Under the pieces are notes generated by a model, which was not told the origin of the DNA, did not search any database, and saw only the letters and a program-made list of their open reading frames with translations. A stretch of 45,737 nt of DNA from CAYFVR01 sp046541515. Lineage in GTDB: Bacteria; Desulfobacterota; Desulfobacteria; Desulfobacterales; Desulfococcaceae. This document shows, piece after piece, positions 17,967 to 26,301 of this stretch. The stretch covers positions 1 to 45,737 of the forward strand of contig JBKHDD010000020.1 of the NCBI GenBank assembly GCA_046541515.1, read 5' to 3'. A program made the position numbers and the translations under genes. The first letter of the stretch is position 1. Every line of letters starts with the position of its first letter.

Positions 17967-18252
17967 CCCGCCGTCCGGCGAGGCCCGATCCGGAACGCGG
18001 AATCTCCCGTCTTGCGGCCCTTTTCCGGGCGAGCTATGGTTGAAAATGAAAATTCGGCGGACGTTTCGGAAACCGATCGATTCCTCCGGAAGCAAGACCG
18101 GTCCGAAAGGAAAGGGGGGGCCGAGCGGAGTGGAGCGCCGGAACCCTCCGGGCCTCTGGAACGGAGACGCCGACCGTCGGATTGGAACGGGGCCGGGAGA
18201 TCGCGAACCGGGGAAGTCCTTGCCGGGAAACCCGCAACGGAATCGGAGTGGA

Positions 18253-19149
18253 ATGGGGAAACGGGGAACGGGAATCACCGCGGACAGGGAAGCGTTGCTG
18301 CGCCGGCCGAATCGGCTGGTCCGGCACATTTCGGAACGCCTTTGCAACCTTCCGCCCGGGGCCGGGGTCCGGATCGCGCCGGAGCTGTCCCCGTCGGTGG
18401 TGCTGCTGGTGCTGGGCCGGCAGTGCGAGGCCGCCGATCCCTGTCTCATCCTGAACAAACGCTCCCAGGCCGTCCGGCAGCCGGGGGACCTGTGCTGCCC
18501 GGGCGGCGCCATTATGCCCCGGGCCGACGCCGCCCTGGGCAGCCTGCTCTTTCTGGCGGGCTCTCCCCTCCGTCGCTGGCTATGCTGGCCTCAATGGCGA
18601 AAGGCTCGTCCCTCCGCCGCGCGATCGCTGGCACGGGTCGCCGCCACCGGTCTCCGGGAGGCGTTCGAAGAGATGCGCTTGAATCCCCTCCGGCTCCGTT
18701 TCCTGGGGCCCCTGCCGCCGGAGCGGCTGCGGCTGTTCGGCCGGGAAATCCATCCCCTGGCCGTTTGGGCCGACCGGCAGCGGCGCTTTCGGACCAACTG
18801 GGAGGTGGAGCGGGTGGTGACCGTCCCCATCCGCCACCTGCTGGACCCGGGCAACTACGCCTGTTTTCGGGTATCCTTCGCCCGAAACGGCCAAGCCCCC
18901 CGCGAGGTGCGGGATTTTCCCTGCGTCCGGTACGCGGACGAATCCGGCGAGGAGCTGCTGTGGGGCGCGACGTTCCGGATCGTCTCGACCTTTCTCCAAA
19001 CCGTGTTCGACTTCCAGACCCCGGAAGCGGCCGCGCTGCCCCGAATTTCCGGAACGTTGAACCGAGGTTACATGACCGGCAAGGGGCGAGGAGAACCGGA
19101 GAGGGCCGAAGAGGGGAAGGGGCGACGGGACCAAAACCCGCCCAGTTGA
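18253..19149 (+). CDS. NUDIX hydrolase, CoA-pyrophosphatase-like, with an insertion in the Nudix box
   Basis: The 298-aa protein carries a NuCoA-like element (LILNKRSQAVRQPGDLCCPGG) leading into the Nudix region. The canonical box is split: about 38 residues lie between the GG element and REAFEEMRL, and the usual Gly near the end of the box is Arg. The metal-binding REAFEE core is kept. The C-terminal half (FLGPLPPERL, NWEVERVVTVPI, LLWGATFRI) looks like a conserved subfamily rather than decay. It may hydrolyse CoA or a related nucleotide diphosphate, but the substrate is uncertain. The last 30 residues are charged low-complexity. The ATG at 18253 has GGAG nearby. Confidence 0.8.
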   Translation: MGKRGTGITADREALLRRPNRLVRHISERLCNLPPGAGVRIAPELSPSVVLLVLGRQCEAADPCLILNKRSQAVRQPGDLCCPGGAIMPRADAALGSLLFLAGSPLRRWLCWPQWRKARPSAARSLARVAATGLREAFEEMRLNPLRLRFLGPLPPERLRLFGREIHPLAVWADRQRRFRTNWEVERVVTVPIRHLLDPGNYACFRVSFARNGQAPREVRDFPCVRYADESGEELLWGATFRIVSTFLQTVFDFQTPEAAALPRISGTLNRGYMTGKGRGEPERAEEGKGRRDQNPPS

Positions 19150-19205
19150 ACAAGCGGTCGAGGCGAGGGTTCAAAACGCGGCTCGGAAGTCGGACCGAGG
19201 CTCCT

Positions 19206-20039
19206 TCAGCGGGCGCTGACGATCATGCCCCGACGGGGCGACACCGCCCCGCCGTCGGGTCCCTCGAACTGAAAGGGAACCGACACCAGATTCATCCCGG
19301 CGTTTCGCTGAACCATGAACAACAGGGCCGGGGGCTCGAAATTCCGGCCGATTCGCCCGATGGGCCGTCCCCGTTCCACGCGAACACCGGGTTCGAGGGC
19401 CGCGGAATTCCGGGCCAGGTGAGCGTAGACGCCAAAGGTGCCGTCGGAATGAAGCAGGCGGACCGAGGTGGTTTCTCCCTGGATGGCCCGCTGGCCGATT
19501 CGGCGCTGAAAGGGACGTTGTCGGACATCCACCACCACGCCCGAACGGGCCGCGATCACCGGGGTTCCCGGATCCATGAGGATGGTGACCGCGTTCGCCT
19601 CTTCCCCCTGGCCGGTCCCGGCCAGACGAAATCGCCGGCCCGGCGGCACCGGCGGACGATAGGGGCCTTCCGGCGCGTGGCGGGCCTGCGGATCGCCGAG
19701 CACGAATCGGTAGTCATAGGCGTAGGACCAGGCCCCCGTCGCCTGGCGCGCCCGAAGCCTGAACGCCTCCACCCGGGCATTGGCCGGAACGACCACGCGC
19801 ACCGGCATGGGCGGCTGGGAAATCGTCTCGGACGCTCCCCGGATCAGACGGAATTCCACCTCCGCCGGCGCGGGATACCCATGGGAAGCCCAAAAGACGG
19901 GAGCCCGCTCCGTGCCCGATTTCTGGAGAGAAATCGGTCCGGCGCCTGCGGTTTTGACGGTCGCGGGAAGCGGAAAAGACAGCAAACCGAACAGAACCAG
20001 TCCGGCCGCCCATCGCAACCCCCTTTTACGCCCTCGCAT
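19206..20039 (-). CDS. Exported M23 (LytM)-like protein lacking the zinc ligands
   Basis: The 277-aa protein has an N-terminal signal or anchor (residues 8-27), a middle beta domain, and a C-terminal LytM/M23 fold recognised by GTPVIAARSGVV, the VYAHLA strand and the VERGRPIGRIG loop. The catalytic metal site is missing. The HxxxD position reads ANAVT (Ala148, Thr152) and the PHLHF motif reads PALLF (Ala238, Leu240); only His207 remains. It is therefore probably not a peptidase but a periplasmic binding or regulatory protein like EnvC/NlpD-type activators. The ATG at 20039 follows AAGGGAAC. It is a single gene on the minus strand. Confidence 0.8.
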   Translation of the reverse strand: MRGRKRGLRWAAGLVLFGLLSFPLPATVKTAGAGPISLQKSGTERAPVFWASHGYPAPAEVEFRLIRGASETISQPPMPVRVVVPANARVEAFRLRARQATGAWSYAYDYRFVLGDPQARHAPEGPYRPPVPPGRRFRLAGTGQGEEANAVTILMDPGTPVIAARSGVVVDVRQRPFQRRIGQRAIQGETTSVRLLHSDGTFGVYAHLARNSAALEPGVRVERGRPIGRIGRNFEPPALLFMVQRNAGMNLVSVPFQFEGPDGGAVSPRRGMIVSAR

Positions 20040-20469
20040 GTGTTCCCTTTCCCGAGAAGCCCCTTGTCCCACGACGTTCTCCCATGGCCTCGTTCCTCCA
20101 AAACCAATGACGAGGGACCGCAAAACCGGGCGCGCGATCGCATGGAGGCATCCGCTTCGCGGATGGTTGGTTTCCAACGACGGCCGGAATTTCGGAAGGC
20201 GCTTGTTTCGCGCACGCGGGATACGGGAGGGGCATTTTCACGCTGAACGAATGGAATACTCGCAACCTCGTAATGGAAGCAATCTCGGATGTCAAGCGAG
20301 CAGGGCGGATTCGGGTGGGAAAAACCGCAACCCACCGTGTAAAAAATATAATCCAGGTCAGAAAATCGGACGGCGGGATCGAGCTGTTTTCGCCTCGCTT
20401 TTCGGCGAACCAAAAATGGCGTTCGCGCGGTCGGCTTGTCAAATCCGCGGGATTTTCGCCGCCGCCACG
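20040..20469. other. Gene-free stretch upstream of the M23-like gene
   Basis: I see no supported gene here; the open frames are antisense-like. A TTGACA on the minus strand at 20437-20442 lacks a good -10 partner. A TATAAT on the plus strand at 20347-20352 lacks a -35. The end of the stretch meets the terminator of the outer-membrane protein gene. Confidence 0.4.
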
Positions 20470-20498
20470 AAAAAGGGGGCGGCCCGGAGACCGCCCCC
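20470..20498 (-). terminator. Intrinsic terminator after the outer-membrane protein gene
   Basis: On the minus strand an 8-bp GC stem (arms 20491-20498 and 20475-20482, 8-base loop) is followed by five T residues (20470-20474). It lies about 100 bases past the stop of the gene ending at 20595. Confidence 0.82.
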
Positions 20499-20594
20499 CA
20501 TTCATCTATTATATCCGGTATATCCGGATTTCATTCTTTCACCGAAACCCATGCCGACGCGGCAGCGGTTCCGGCGACGTCGCGCCCGAGGTTT

Positions 20595-23087
20595 TTAGAA
20601 ATTCCAGATCAACTCCATGGCCAGCCGGGTGGCCACTTCGTCGGTTTCCGTGCCGCCGGAAAGAGCCCGCGTCACGTCTTCGATGGCCTCGCCGGGAAAG
20701 AAAAAGGAGAACTGTCCCTTGACGAACATGTGCTTGCTGAGGGCCAGGGTAATTTCGTTGTCCCATTCCGTGCCCACATAGCCCGATTCCACCGCGGTAT
20801 ACCGGCTCTTGGCCAGGGCGCCCTCGGGGGTGATCGTGATGGGATCCACCATGTTGGCCACGGAAAAATCTTCGTTCCACCGGAAATAATTGACGTTTGT
20901 CCGATAAATCAAATAGATGCGCGGGCGAAGGGTCAGGCCGGCGCTGATCATGGTGAGGCCCGGGTTGTCGCCGCGACCGTTGCCGGTGCCGGCGAAATTC
21001 TGGATGCCGCCGGTAAAGGCGGGAGTGCCGTTCCCGTAGAATTCCGGAATGTAGCCGTAAAGGCCCGTGCCCAGCACGAAGTTGGTGTCGCCAATGATCG
21101 TGTTCTCGCCGCCCCAGGCCCGGGAAAACCGCTGGGCGGCCGTAATCCCGGTAAAGCCGCCGAGCTCGTCGTCGCCGGGATTATCGTCCCCGGAGGTATA
21201 CATGAAGCCCAGGCGAGGTTTCAGACTCTCCCAGCCCACCAGTTCCTTGAGTTCCAGCCCCACGTCGGCGGAAAAGGCGTAGGCGGAGATGTCGAAATCG
21301 TCGTATTGAATGACGAACTCCCCGTTGTCCACGCCCTTGAGCCCGGTATTTTTTGCCTCGCCATATTTGTAGGCGCCCTCGACCATCAACTCCAAAATGC
21401 CGAAATGGCCCAGGTAGTAGCCGCCGATAGTGTGGGCGTCGGTATCTGCGTTGGTCGCCTCGGTTCCGGTGATCCCCTCCACCCTGCCGTTGTTGCCGTA
21501 GATGCCCGCGACGCCGAGCTGGGCCAGCCCCTGCTGGGCCGCGATGGCGCCGGTCAGGTCCAGGGACGGAACGTTGCGAATGCGGTCCCATCCATAGAAA
21601 AAACGAACCTTGTCGTTTTCCCGGAACAGGTAGTCCACGTAGCCGGCCAACAGATCCCGGTCGGAATCCACCGCGCCGTCATGGTCGGAAGCCTCGTTCT
21701 GAAAATCGTTTTCCTCCAGCTTCAGCCAAGCCAGGGAAAAATTGAAATCGTCGTAATTGCCCTTAAGCCAAAATCCGGGGTTGTCGTCGCCGTAGACCAT
21801 GGAGGCCGCTTCGATGATGTCGAGGCCCCAGACGTCCCAGCCGCCGTGCAGCCGGAGGCCGTCCACCAGCTCGATGCTCGCGTTGAGACGCTCCAGCCCG
21901 AAAGTGCTGGATCCGTCGCTGCGGCCGCCCCGGTTGTCCACCGTTTCCGTGTCGATGGGCCGGTCAAACTCCAAAGCGCTGTAAAAACTCCATTTTTTAT
22001 TTTTGGGCATGGCGTTGAAGTAGAGCTTGGTCTCGTTGCGGATATAGCCGTCGTTGACGTTGCCGCTCTCGTTGGAATGGGTCTTGAGGAAGGTTTCCGC
22101 CAAAGCGTAGGAATTGAAGCCCTCGGCCCGGGCCTTGAGTCCGGTCAGATAGGCCACGCTCGCGGTGATGTCGTCACTGGTGGCGTTGGGGTCCCGGAGA
22201 ACCAGCTTGACCCGTTCCTCGGCGGTTTCGTCCACCCCTTCCACCAGTTCCGCCTGGTCGGCCATGGTTTCCAGGGCCGTGGCGTTGGCGATGGCGCCCA
22301 CGTCGGCCGCCGCACTGTTGTCCGCCGCAACCGCCGCAGCGGCCGCCTGAAACCCCGAAGCCACGCCGGCGGCGCCCAACAATTGTTGCTGGAGGGTTTG
22401 GCTGGTCGGATCGGCGGCCAGGGCCTGCTGAAGCTGCTGGACCACTTGGCCCGCCTGGGCCGCCGCCTGATTCAGCGCGGCCAGACCGCCGTTGGGATCG
22501 CCGCCGCTTTGCAGCACGCCCTGGTTGAAGGCCGCTTCGGCGTCATTGCCGGTCTGGTGAGCCACGTCCCGAATCTGGTTGACCGCGTCGGCGGACGCGA
22601 CCGTTTCCGGCGTCGGGCTGACGGTTTTTAAATGGAGGAAGGAATCCGCGAAATTGCTGTAGGATTCGATCACCGCGATGTCGCCGGTTCCGCCGTTGGG
22701 GGCGGCCGCGGCGTCGAAGGTCCGGGAGGCGTCGAACACGTCCTTGAGCGCCGTCATGCCGGTCAGCGCGGAACCGGAAAAATCCTTGATGGGCCGGGTG
22801 TTGAAATAGCCCGGCACCTCGTCGGAGAGGCCGAAATCCCAATCGGATTCCGCAGTCGGAACAAACCGCACCGTGGCGCCGAAGCTCATCAAAATGTCTT
22901 CGTGGGTGCTGATGCTCACGCTTCCGGGACCCAGAATTTTTTCCGGGTCCAAATCCGACGGACCGGTCAACACCTCCTCGGTGATGTCTTCGGTCAGGGC
23001 CCCGCCCTCCTGGGCCAAAACCGGACCGGCCAGTCCCAGACAAAGAATCCCCACGATCGTCCATACCCAAACGCGCTTCCGTCTCAT
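20595..23087 (-). CDS. Large outer-membrane beta-barrel protein (porin-like) with an Ala/Gln-rich helical insert
   Basis: The 830-aa protein has a signal peptide (residues 1-25, cleavage after PVLA) and ends in Trp-Asn-Phe, the C-terminal Phe expected of BAM substrates. From about residue 340 it has alternating strands rich in aromatic and acidic residues (LYFNAMPKNKKWSF, GGYYLGHFGILEL, LRPRIYLIYRTN), typical of a barrel resembling alginate-export or other long-chain porins. Residues about 175-300 are very different: Ala, Gln and Asn-rich helical sequence (QQLQQALAAD), probably a periplasmic coiled coil or extended loop. AGGTGA lies just before the ATG. It is a monocistronic gene with its own terminator. 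The transported substrate is unknown. Confidence 0.82.
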   Translation of the reverse strand: MRRKRVWVWTIVGILCLGLAGPVLAQEGGALTEDITEEVLTGPSDLDPEKILGPGSVSISTHEDILMSFGATVRFVPTAESDWDFGLSDEVPGYFNTRPIKDFSGSALTGMTALKDVFDASRTFDAAAAPNGGTGDIAVIESYSNFADSFLHLKTVSPTPETVASADAVNQIRDVAHQTGNDAEAAFNQGVLQSGGDPNGGLAALNQAAAQAGQVVQQLQQALAADPTSQTLQQQLLGAAGVASGFQAAAAAVAADNSAAADVGAIANATALETMADQAELVEGVDETAEERVKLVLRDPNATSDDITASVAYLTGLKARAEGFNSYALAETFLKTHSNESGNVNDGYIRNETKLYFNAMPKNKKWSFYSALEFDRPIDTETVDNRGGRSDGSSTFGLERLNASIELVDGLRLHGGWDVWGLDIIEAASMVYGDDNPGFWLKGNYDDFNFSLAWLKLEENDFQNEASDHDGAVDSDRDLLAGYVDYLFRENDKVRFFYGWDRIRNVPSLDLTGAIAAQQGLAQLGVAGIYGNNGRVEGITGTEATNADTDAHTIGGYYLGHFGILELMVEGAYKYGEAKNTGLKGVDNGEFVIQYDDFDISAYAFSADVGLELKELVGWESLKPRLGFMYTSGDDNPGDDELGGFTGITAAQRFSRAWGGENTIIGDTNFVLGTGLYGYIPEFYGNGTPAFTGGIQNFAGTGNGRGDNPGLTMISAGLTLRPRIYLIYRTNVNYFRWNEDFSVANMVDPITITPEGALAKSRYTAVESGYVGTEWDNEITLALSKHMFVKGQFSFFFPGEAIEDVTRALSGGTETDEVATRLAMELIWNF

Positions 23088-23463
23088 GGCTTCACCTGTT
23101 CCCCTTTCCTCGCTTTTGGTCCTCGCTTTGGTGGTTGGGATTGCGGCAATTTCGCCTGTCTACGCCGTATGGTCTCCTCCTCCCGCACGCCGGGGCGTCG
23201 CGGGGAAATGCCGGATGGGGGCCGTTCCGAAGGACGTCGGTTCGGCTGGATCGATCGTGATTGAACGCTCGTTAGGAAAATCGAAAAATGTTCCAAAACG
23301 AACGTTCGCTCTTTAACATATGGGAACTTCGCGGCGCAAGACTTTTCCCATGGAACTGCGGGCCATGGGTTGACCACGGCGGATTGATCCGCCGCAGAAG
23401 GGTGATTTCACTATCGCTTGGGCGGGATATCGTCGAAAAATGGGAAGGGGGGAGCGGCTTGGC
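23088..23463. promoter_or_regulatory. Intergenic region between mutL and the outer-membrane protein gene
   Basis: No gene is seen in these 376 bases. A perfect 10-base palindrome CGAACGTTCG lies at 23299-23308, with a related GAACGCTCG at about 23264-23272. These could be operator half-sites for the downstream minus-strand outer-membrane protein gene. No convincing promoter pair was found. Confidence 0.35.
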
Positions 23464-25557
23464 TCAGGTCACCCGCCCGAAGGCCCGTTCCAAGGCCCGG
23501 GGCGTCCAGCGCACCCAAGTGGGGCGGCCGTGGGGACAGTGGGAAGGATTTTCGCAGCCGTCGAGCTGGCGGAGCAGATCGGCCATTTCCCGGTCGGTCA
23601 GCCGCTGGCCGGCCCGGATGGCGCCGTGGCAGGCCATCAGTTTCCGGACCTCGTCCAGCGGGTCCCCGGCGTCGCTTCCGCCGCCGTCGTCCAGGGCCGC
23701 CAGCCGCTCGGCGATCTCCCGCAACAGCGGAACCAGGCTCCGACCGCCCAGCAGCGCCGGAACCGCCCGAATCACGAAGGTGGTCCCGCCGAAGGGTTCC
23801 ACTTCCATGCCGATGGACTCAAAGGAGGGAATAATTTCCGTCAGCCGGGCCGCTTCCGCCGCGCTCATTTCCAGCGTCTCGGGAACCAGCAGCCGCTGGG
23901 CCGGCGCGTTTCCGCCGTCATCCCGGCGCAACCGTTCGTAAACGATCCGCTCGTGGGCCGCGTGCTGATCCACCAGCACCAGCCCGGCCGGGGATTCGCA
24001 AAGGATGTAGACCCCGCCGTACTGCCCGATCACTCGCAGCTCGCCGAACCGGGAAGAACCGAACAGGGAAGTCTGTTCATGACCGGCGGGACGACGATTT
24101 TCGGCCGGAGCGGACGGATGGGCGTCGCCTTTCGCGCTCCGTGTTCCCTCCGTGCCGGCCGGGGGATACGCGGGGCGTCCTTCCGCCACCTCGGCGTAGG
24201 CCGGGGGGGACGAATCGGATTTCAAATGGGAGGGAACGGCTTCCGTGAAATCCGAGGTCTCGCGCGGAGTCTCGGAGGGCCGGGAAAGGCCCGGGCCAGA
24301 ATCGGCGGTTTGGGGGAAGCCCAGAGGCGGCTTCGATCCGGCCACGCCGTCTTGAGGGAATTGGTTTGAATGAGGTTCCGAGGATCCCGAGCTGGAATCG
24401 GCGGTCTGAGGGAAGCCCGGAGGCGGCTTCGAGCCGGATACGCCGTCTTGAGGGGGGTGGCGCGAAGGAAATTCCGGGGATGCCGATCTGGGAACCGGGG
24501 CGCCGCCCCCTGGATCGGATTCCGGCGCGGGGCCGGGGGGATCGGGCGCGGGCCGTCGCCAACGGGGCTTTTCGCCGGCGGAAAGGGCGTCGATCACGGC
24601 CCGGGTCACCGCGCCGCGAACGGCCCGGCCGTCGGAAAAGCGCACTTCGCTTTTGGCGGGATGAACGTTGACGTCCACGGCGTCGGGCGGAAGGTCCAGC
24701 AGCAACACCGCCACCGGAAACTGGCCCCGCATCAGCCGCCCCCGGAAGCCGTCGAACAGGGCGCTTTGGACGCCCCGATCCCGCACCGGCCGGCCGTTGA
24801 CGTAGAGGTGAATGCCCCGGGAGGTGGCCCGGTGAATTTCCGGCGCGGCCACCCAGCCCCGCAGCCGAATGCCCTCGGCCGACAAATCCATGGGAAACAG
24901 CGCGTCCCGCAACTCCTTTCCCAGCACCTCCACCACCCGTCCCGCCGGGTCGGAATCCCGAAATTCCCGAACGGCGCGGTCGTTGTGGATCAGGCGGAAC
25001 CGAACGTCGGGCCGATTGAGGGCGGCGGCGGCCACCACGTCGCCGATATGGCCCATTTCGGTGTTGACGGTGCGCAGGAACTTTCGCCGGGCCGGGGTGT
25101 TGAAAAACAGTTGGCGGACCGACACCAGCGTTCCCACCGGGACGCCGACCTCCGCCACATTCGCCAACCGGCCCCCGTTGATCTGAAGCCGCGTGCCGGC
25201 CGTCGCGTCGGCCGGGCGGGTTTCCAGGGCAAATCGGGAAACCGAGGCGACGCTGGGCAGAGCCTCTCCGCGAAAACCCAGGGTCCGGATGTCGAACAAC
25301 CCCGCGTCGTCGGCCAGCTTGCTGGTGGCGTAGCGCTCCACCGCCAGCAGGGCGTCGTCCCGGCTCATCCCCGTGCCGTTGTCGGAAACCTGGATCAGAG
25401 ATCGGCCGCCCCGCTCGATTTCAATCCGCACGCGGGTCGCCCCGGCGTCCAGGGCGTTTTCCAACAGCTCCTTGACCACGGAGGCGGGCCGTTCCACCAC
25501 CTCGCCGGCGGCAATTTTGTTGGCCAGGGCCTCGGGGAGCACCCGAACGCGGGACAT
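23464..25557 (-). CDS. mutL: DNA mismatch repair protein MutL with endonuclease motif
   Basis: The 697-aa protein has the GHKL ATPase N-domain (ELLENALDAGAT, SDNGTGM, GFRGEAL). A long Pro/Ser-rich linker spans about residues 330-500. The C-terminal dimerisation domain contains the nicking-endonuclease motif DQHAAHERIVYE (about 528-539), with ACHGAIRAG and CPHGRPT near the end. It is thus the latent-endonuclease type used by bacteria without MutH. It couples MutS recognition to strand incision. It starts 4 bases after a small conserved gene and belongs to a Dabb / small gene / mutL operon. The linker carries an in-frame sequence repeat. No mutS is in the window. Confidence 0.96.
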   Translation of the reverse strand: MSRVRVLPEALANKIAAGEVVERPASVVKELLENALDAGATRVRIEIERGGRSLIQVSDNGTGMSRDDALLAVERYATSKLADDAGLFDIRTLGFRGEALPSVASVSRFALETRPADATAGTRLQINGGRLANVAEVGVPVGTLVSVRQLFFNTPARRKFLRTVNTEMGHIGDVVAAAALNRPDVRFRLIHNDRAVREFRDSDPAGRVVEVLGKELRDALFPMDLSAEGIRLRGWVAAPEIHRATSRGIHLYVNGRPVRDRGVQSALFDGFRGRLMRGQFPVAVLLLDLPPDAVDVNVHPAKSEVRFSDGRAVRGAVTRAVIDALSAGEKPRWRRPAPDPPGPAPESDPGGGAPVPRSASPEFPSRHPPQDGVSGSKPPPGFPQTADSSSGSSEPHSNQFPQDGVAGSKPPLGFPQTADSGPGLSRPSETPRETSDFTEAVPSHLKSDSSPPAYAEVAEGRPAYPPAGTEGTRSAKGDAHPSAPAENRRPAGHEQTSLFGSSRFGELRVIGQYGGVYILCESPAGLVLVDQHAAHERIVYERLRRDDGGNAPAQRLLVPETLEMSAAEAARLTEIIPSFESIGMEVEPFGGTTFVIRAVPALLGGRSLVPLLREIAERLAALDDGGGSDAGDPLDEVRKLMACHGAIRAGQRLTDREMADLLRQLDGCENPSHCPHGRPTWVRWTPRALERAFGRVT
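24299..24454. repeat. 60-bp direct repeat inside the MutL linker (96-bp period)
   Basis: Two 60-base copies, 24299-24358 and 24395-24454, differ at only a few positions and are offset by 96 bases (32 codons), so the reading frame is kept. Both encode a PQDGVxGSKPPxGFPQTADS peptide in the disordered linker, roughly residues 368-419 of MutL. This looks like an in-frame duplication. Confidence 0.85.
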
Positions 25558-25561
25558 GGAA

Positions 25562-25741
25562 TCAGTCCGGGGATTCCTGAACGAAACGGTGGAGGAAATC
25601 GGTGTCCTTGGGCGAAAGGTCGAACATCTTGGCCGCCTCGTTGGCCAACTTGCGGGGATTGGCGTCGGGCCGGGCCTTCCGCTCTTCGGAAACCCACTTC
25701 ACCGCCTTGCGGATGTCGTCGCCCTGGGGAGTCAGGCTCAT
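25562..25741 (-). CDS. Small conserved protein of unknown function upstream of mutL
   Basis: This 59-aa protein reads MSLTPQGDDIRKAVKWVSEE at its start and SPKDTDFLHRFVQE near its end. I believe closely similar small proteins recur in Desulfobacterota genomes, but I know no function. It is helical, charged and soluble. Its start overlaps the stop of the Dabb gene (ATGA), and it ends 4 bases before mutL, so it is almost certainly translated from the same transcript. Confidence 0.75.
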   Translation of the reverse strand: MSLTPQGDDIRKAVKWVSEERKARPDANPRKLANEAAKMFDLSPKDTDFLHRFVQESPD

Positions 25742-26043
25742 GCGTCCCCGCTTTCCACGGCGTAATCCACCGCGCGAATGTCGGAACAAACCTCCCGGAT
25801 CACCGTCAAGGCGTTCTGGTGGTCGGGGTGCTCCTGGTACCGTTTCATCGCCGCCATGTCGTCGAAGGCGGAAACCAGTCCAAAATCGCAGGAGCGCTCG
25901 GATCGAACGACGTCTCGGCCGAATTCGTAAAACCGGATTTCCGGAATGGAGCTGGGCAAGGCCCCGAGCAGCCGTTCCATCTCCTCGGTCCGGGCGGGAT
26001 CGGCGTCGCCCTTGAAGGTCATCAGCACGATATGTCGAATCAT
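25738..26043 (-). CDS. Dabb-family (stress-responsive A/B barrel) protein
   Basis: The 101-aa protein has the Dabb ferredoxin-like pattern: MIRHIVLMTFKGDA, a helix with EEMERLLGALP, FEFGRDVVRSERS-type centre with DFGLVSAFDD, and YQEHPDHQNAL. These small dimeric proteins bind small molecules or act as minor enzymes; the ligand here is unknown. It is first in a short operon with the 59-aa protein and mutL. Length is standard. Confidence 0.88.
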   Translation of the reverse strand: MIRHIVLMTFKGDADPARTEEMERLLGALPSSIPEIRFYEFGRDVVRSERSCDFGLVSAFDDMAAMKRYQEHPDHQNALTVIREVCSDIRAVDYAVESGDA

Positions 26044-26120
26044 GGGGTTTCCTTCCGCCGCCCGAAAGCCGGCGCGGCATGGTTTGGGGGGTCAAATGGT
26101 CGGAAATGGTTCATCCGCGA

Positions 26121-26141
26121 GGGGCGAACGCGATTCGCCCC
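26121..26141. repeat. REP-like palindrome GGGCGAA-N5-TTCGCCC
   Basis: An 8-bp inverted repeat, GGGGCGAA and TTCGCCCC with a 5-base loop CGCGA, lies in the gap upstream of the Dabb gene. A near-copy lies at 37344-37362, and a weaker relative at about 28008-28027. All are intergenic. Confidence 0.65.
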
Positions 26142-26183
26142 TGCCATTGCGGGCGAGGCGGAGCCCCGCAACGAGGTGGAAAA

Positions 26184-26233
26184 TTTGCAGGGGAGTATCC
26201 CGCGCGCCCTTGCTCAATCTGGCACGATCGTGA
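26184..26233. repeat. Intergenic repeat, copy 1 (second copy at 40797-40845)
   Basis: This stretch, containing GCAGGGGAGTATC and CTGGCACGATCGT, aligns over nearly 50 bases with 40797-40845 (GTAGGGGCGTATC and CCGGCACGATTGT). Both lie between genes. It resembles a dispersed non-coding repeat that I believe is seen in other bacterial genomes. Confidence 0.65.
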
Positions 26234-26240
26234 GTTTTAT

Positions 26241-26293
26241 CTCGTTTCCGGGCTCTGCCTGGGAACGCGTTTCCGGGCGGCTCTGCCTCCCGT
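26241..26293. repeat. Palindromic repeat of the 'GGCTCTGCCTGGGAAC' type
   Basis: A 10-bp-arm imperfect palindrome (GTTTCCGGGC TCT GCCTGGGAAC) is followed by a related half (GGGCGGCTCTGCCTCCCG). This wording matches a widespread intergenic palindromic repeat that I recognise from many unrelated bacteria. It ends 8 bases before the gatA stop codon. Confidence 0.6.
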
Positions 26294-26301
26294 GCGCAAG
26301 G

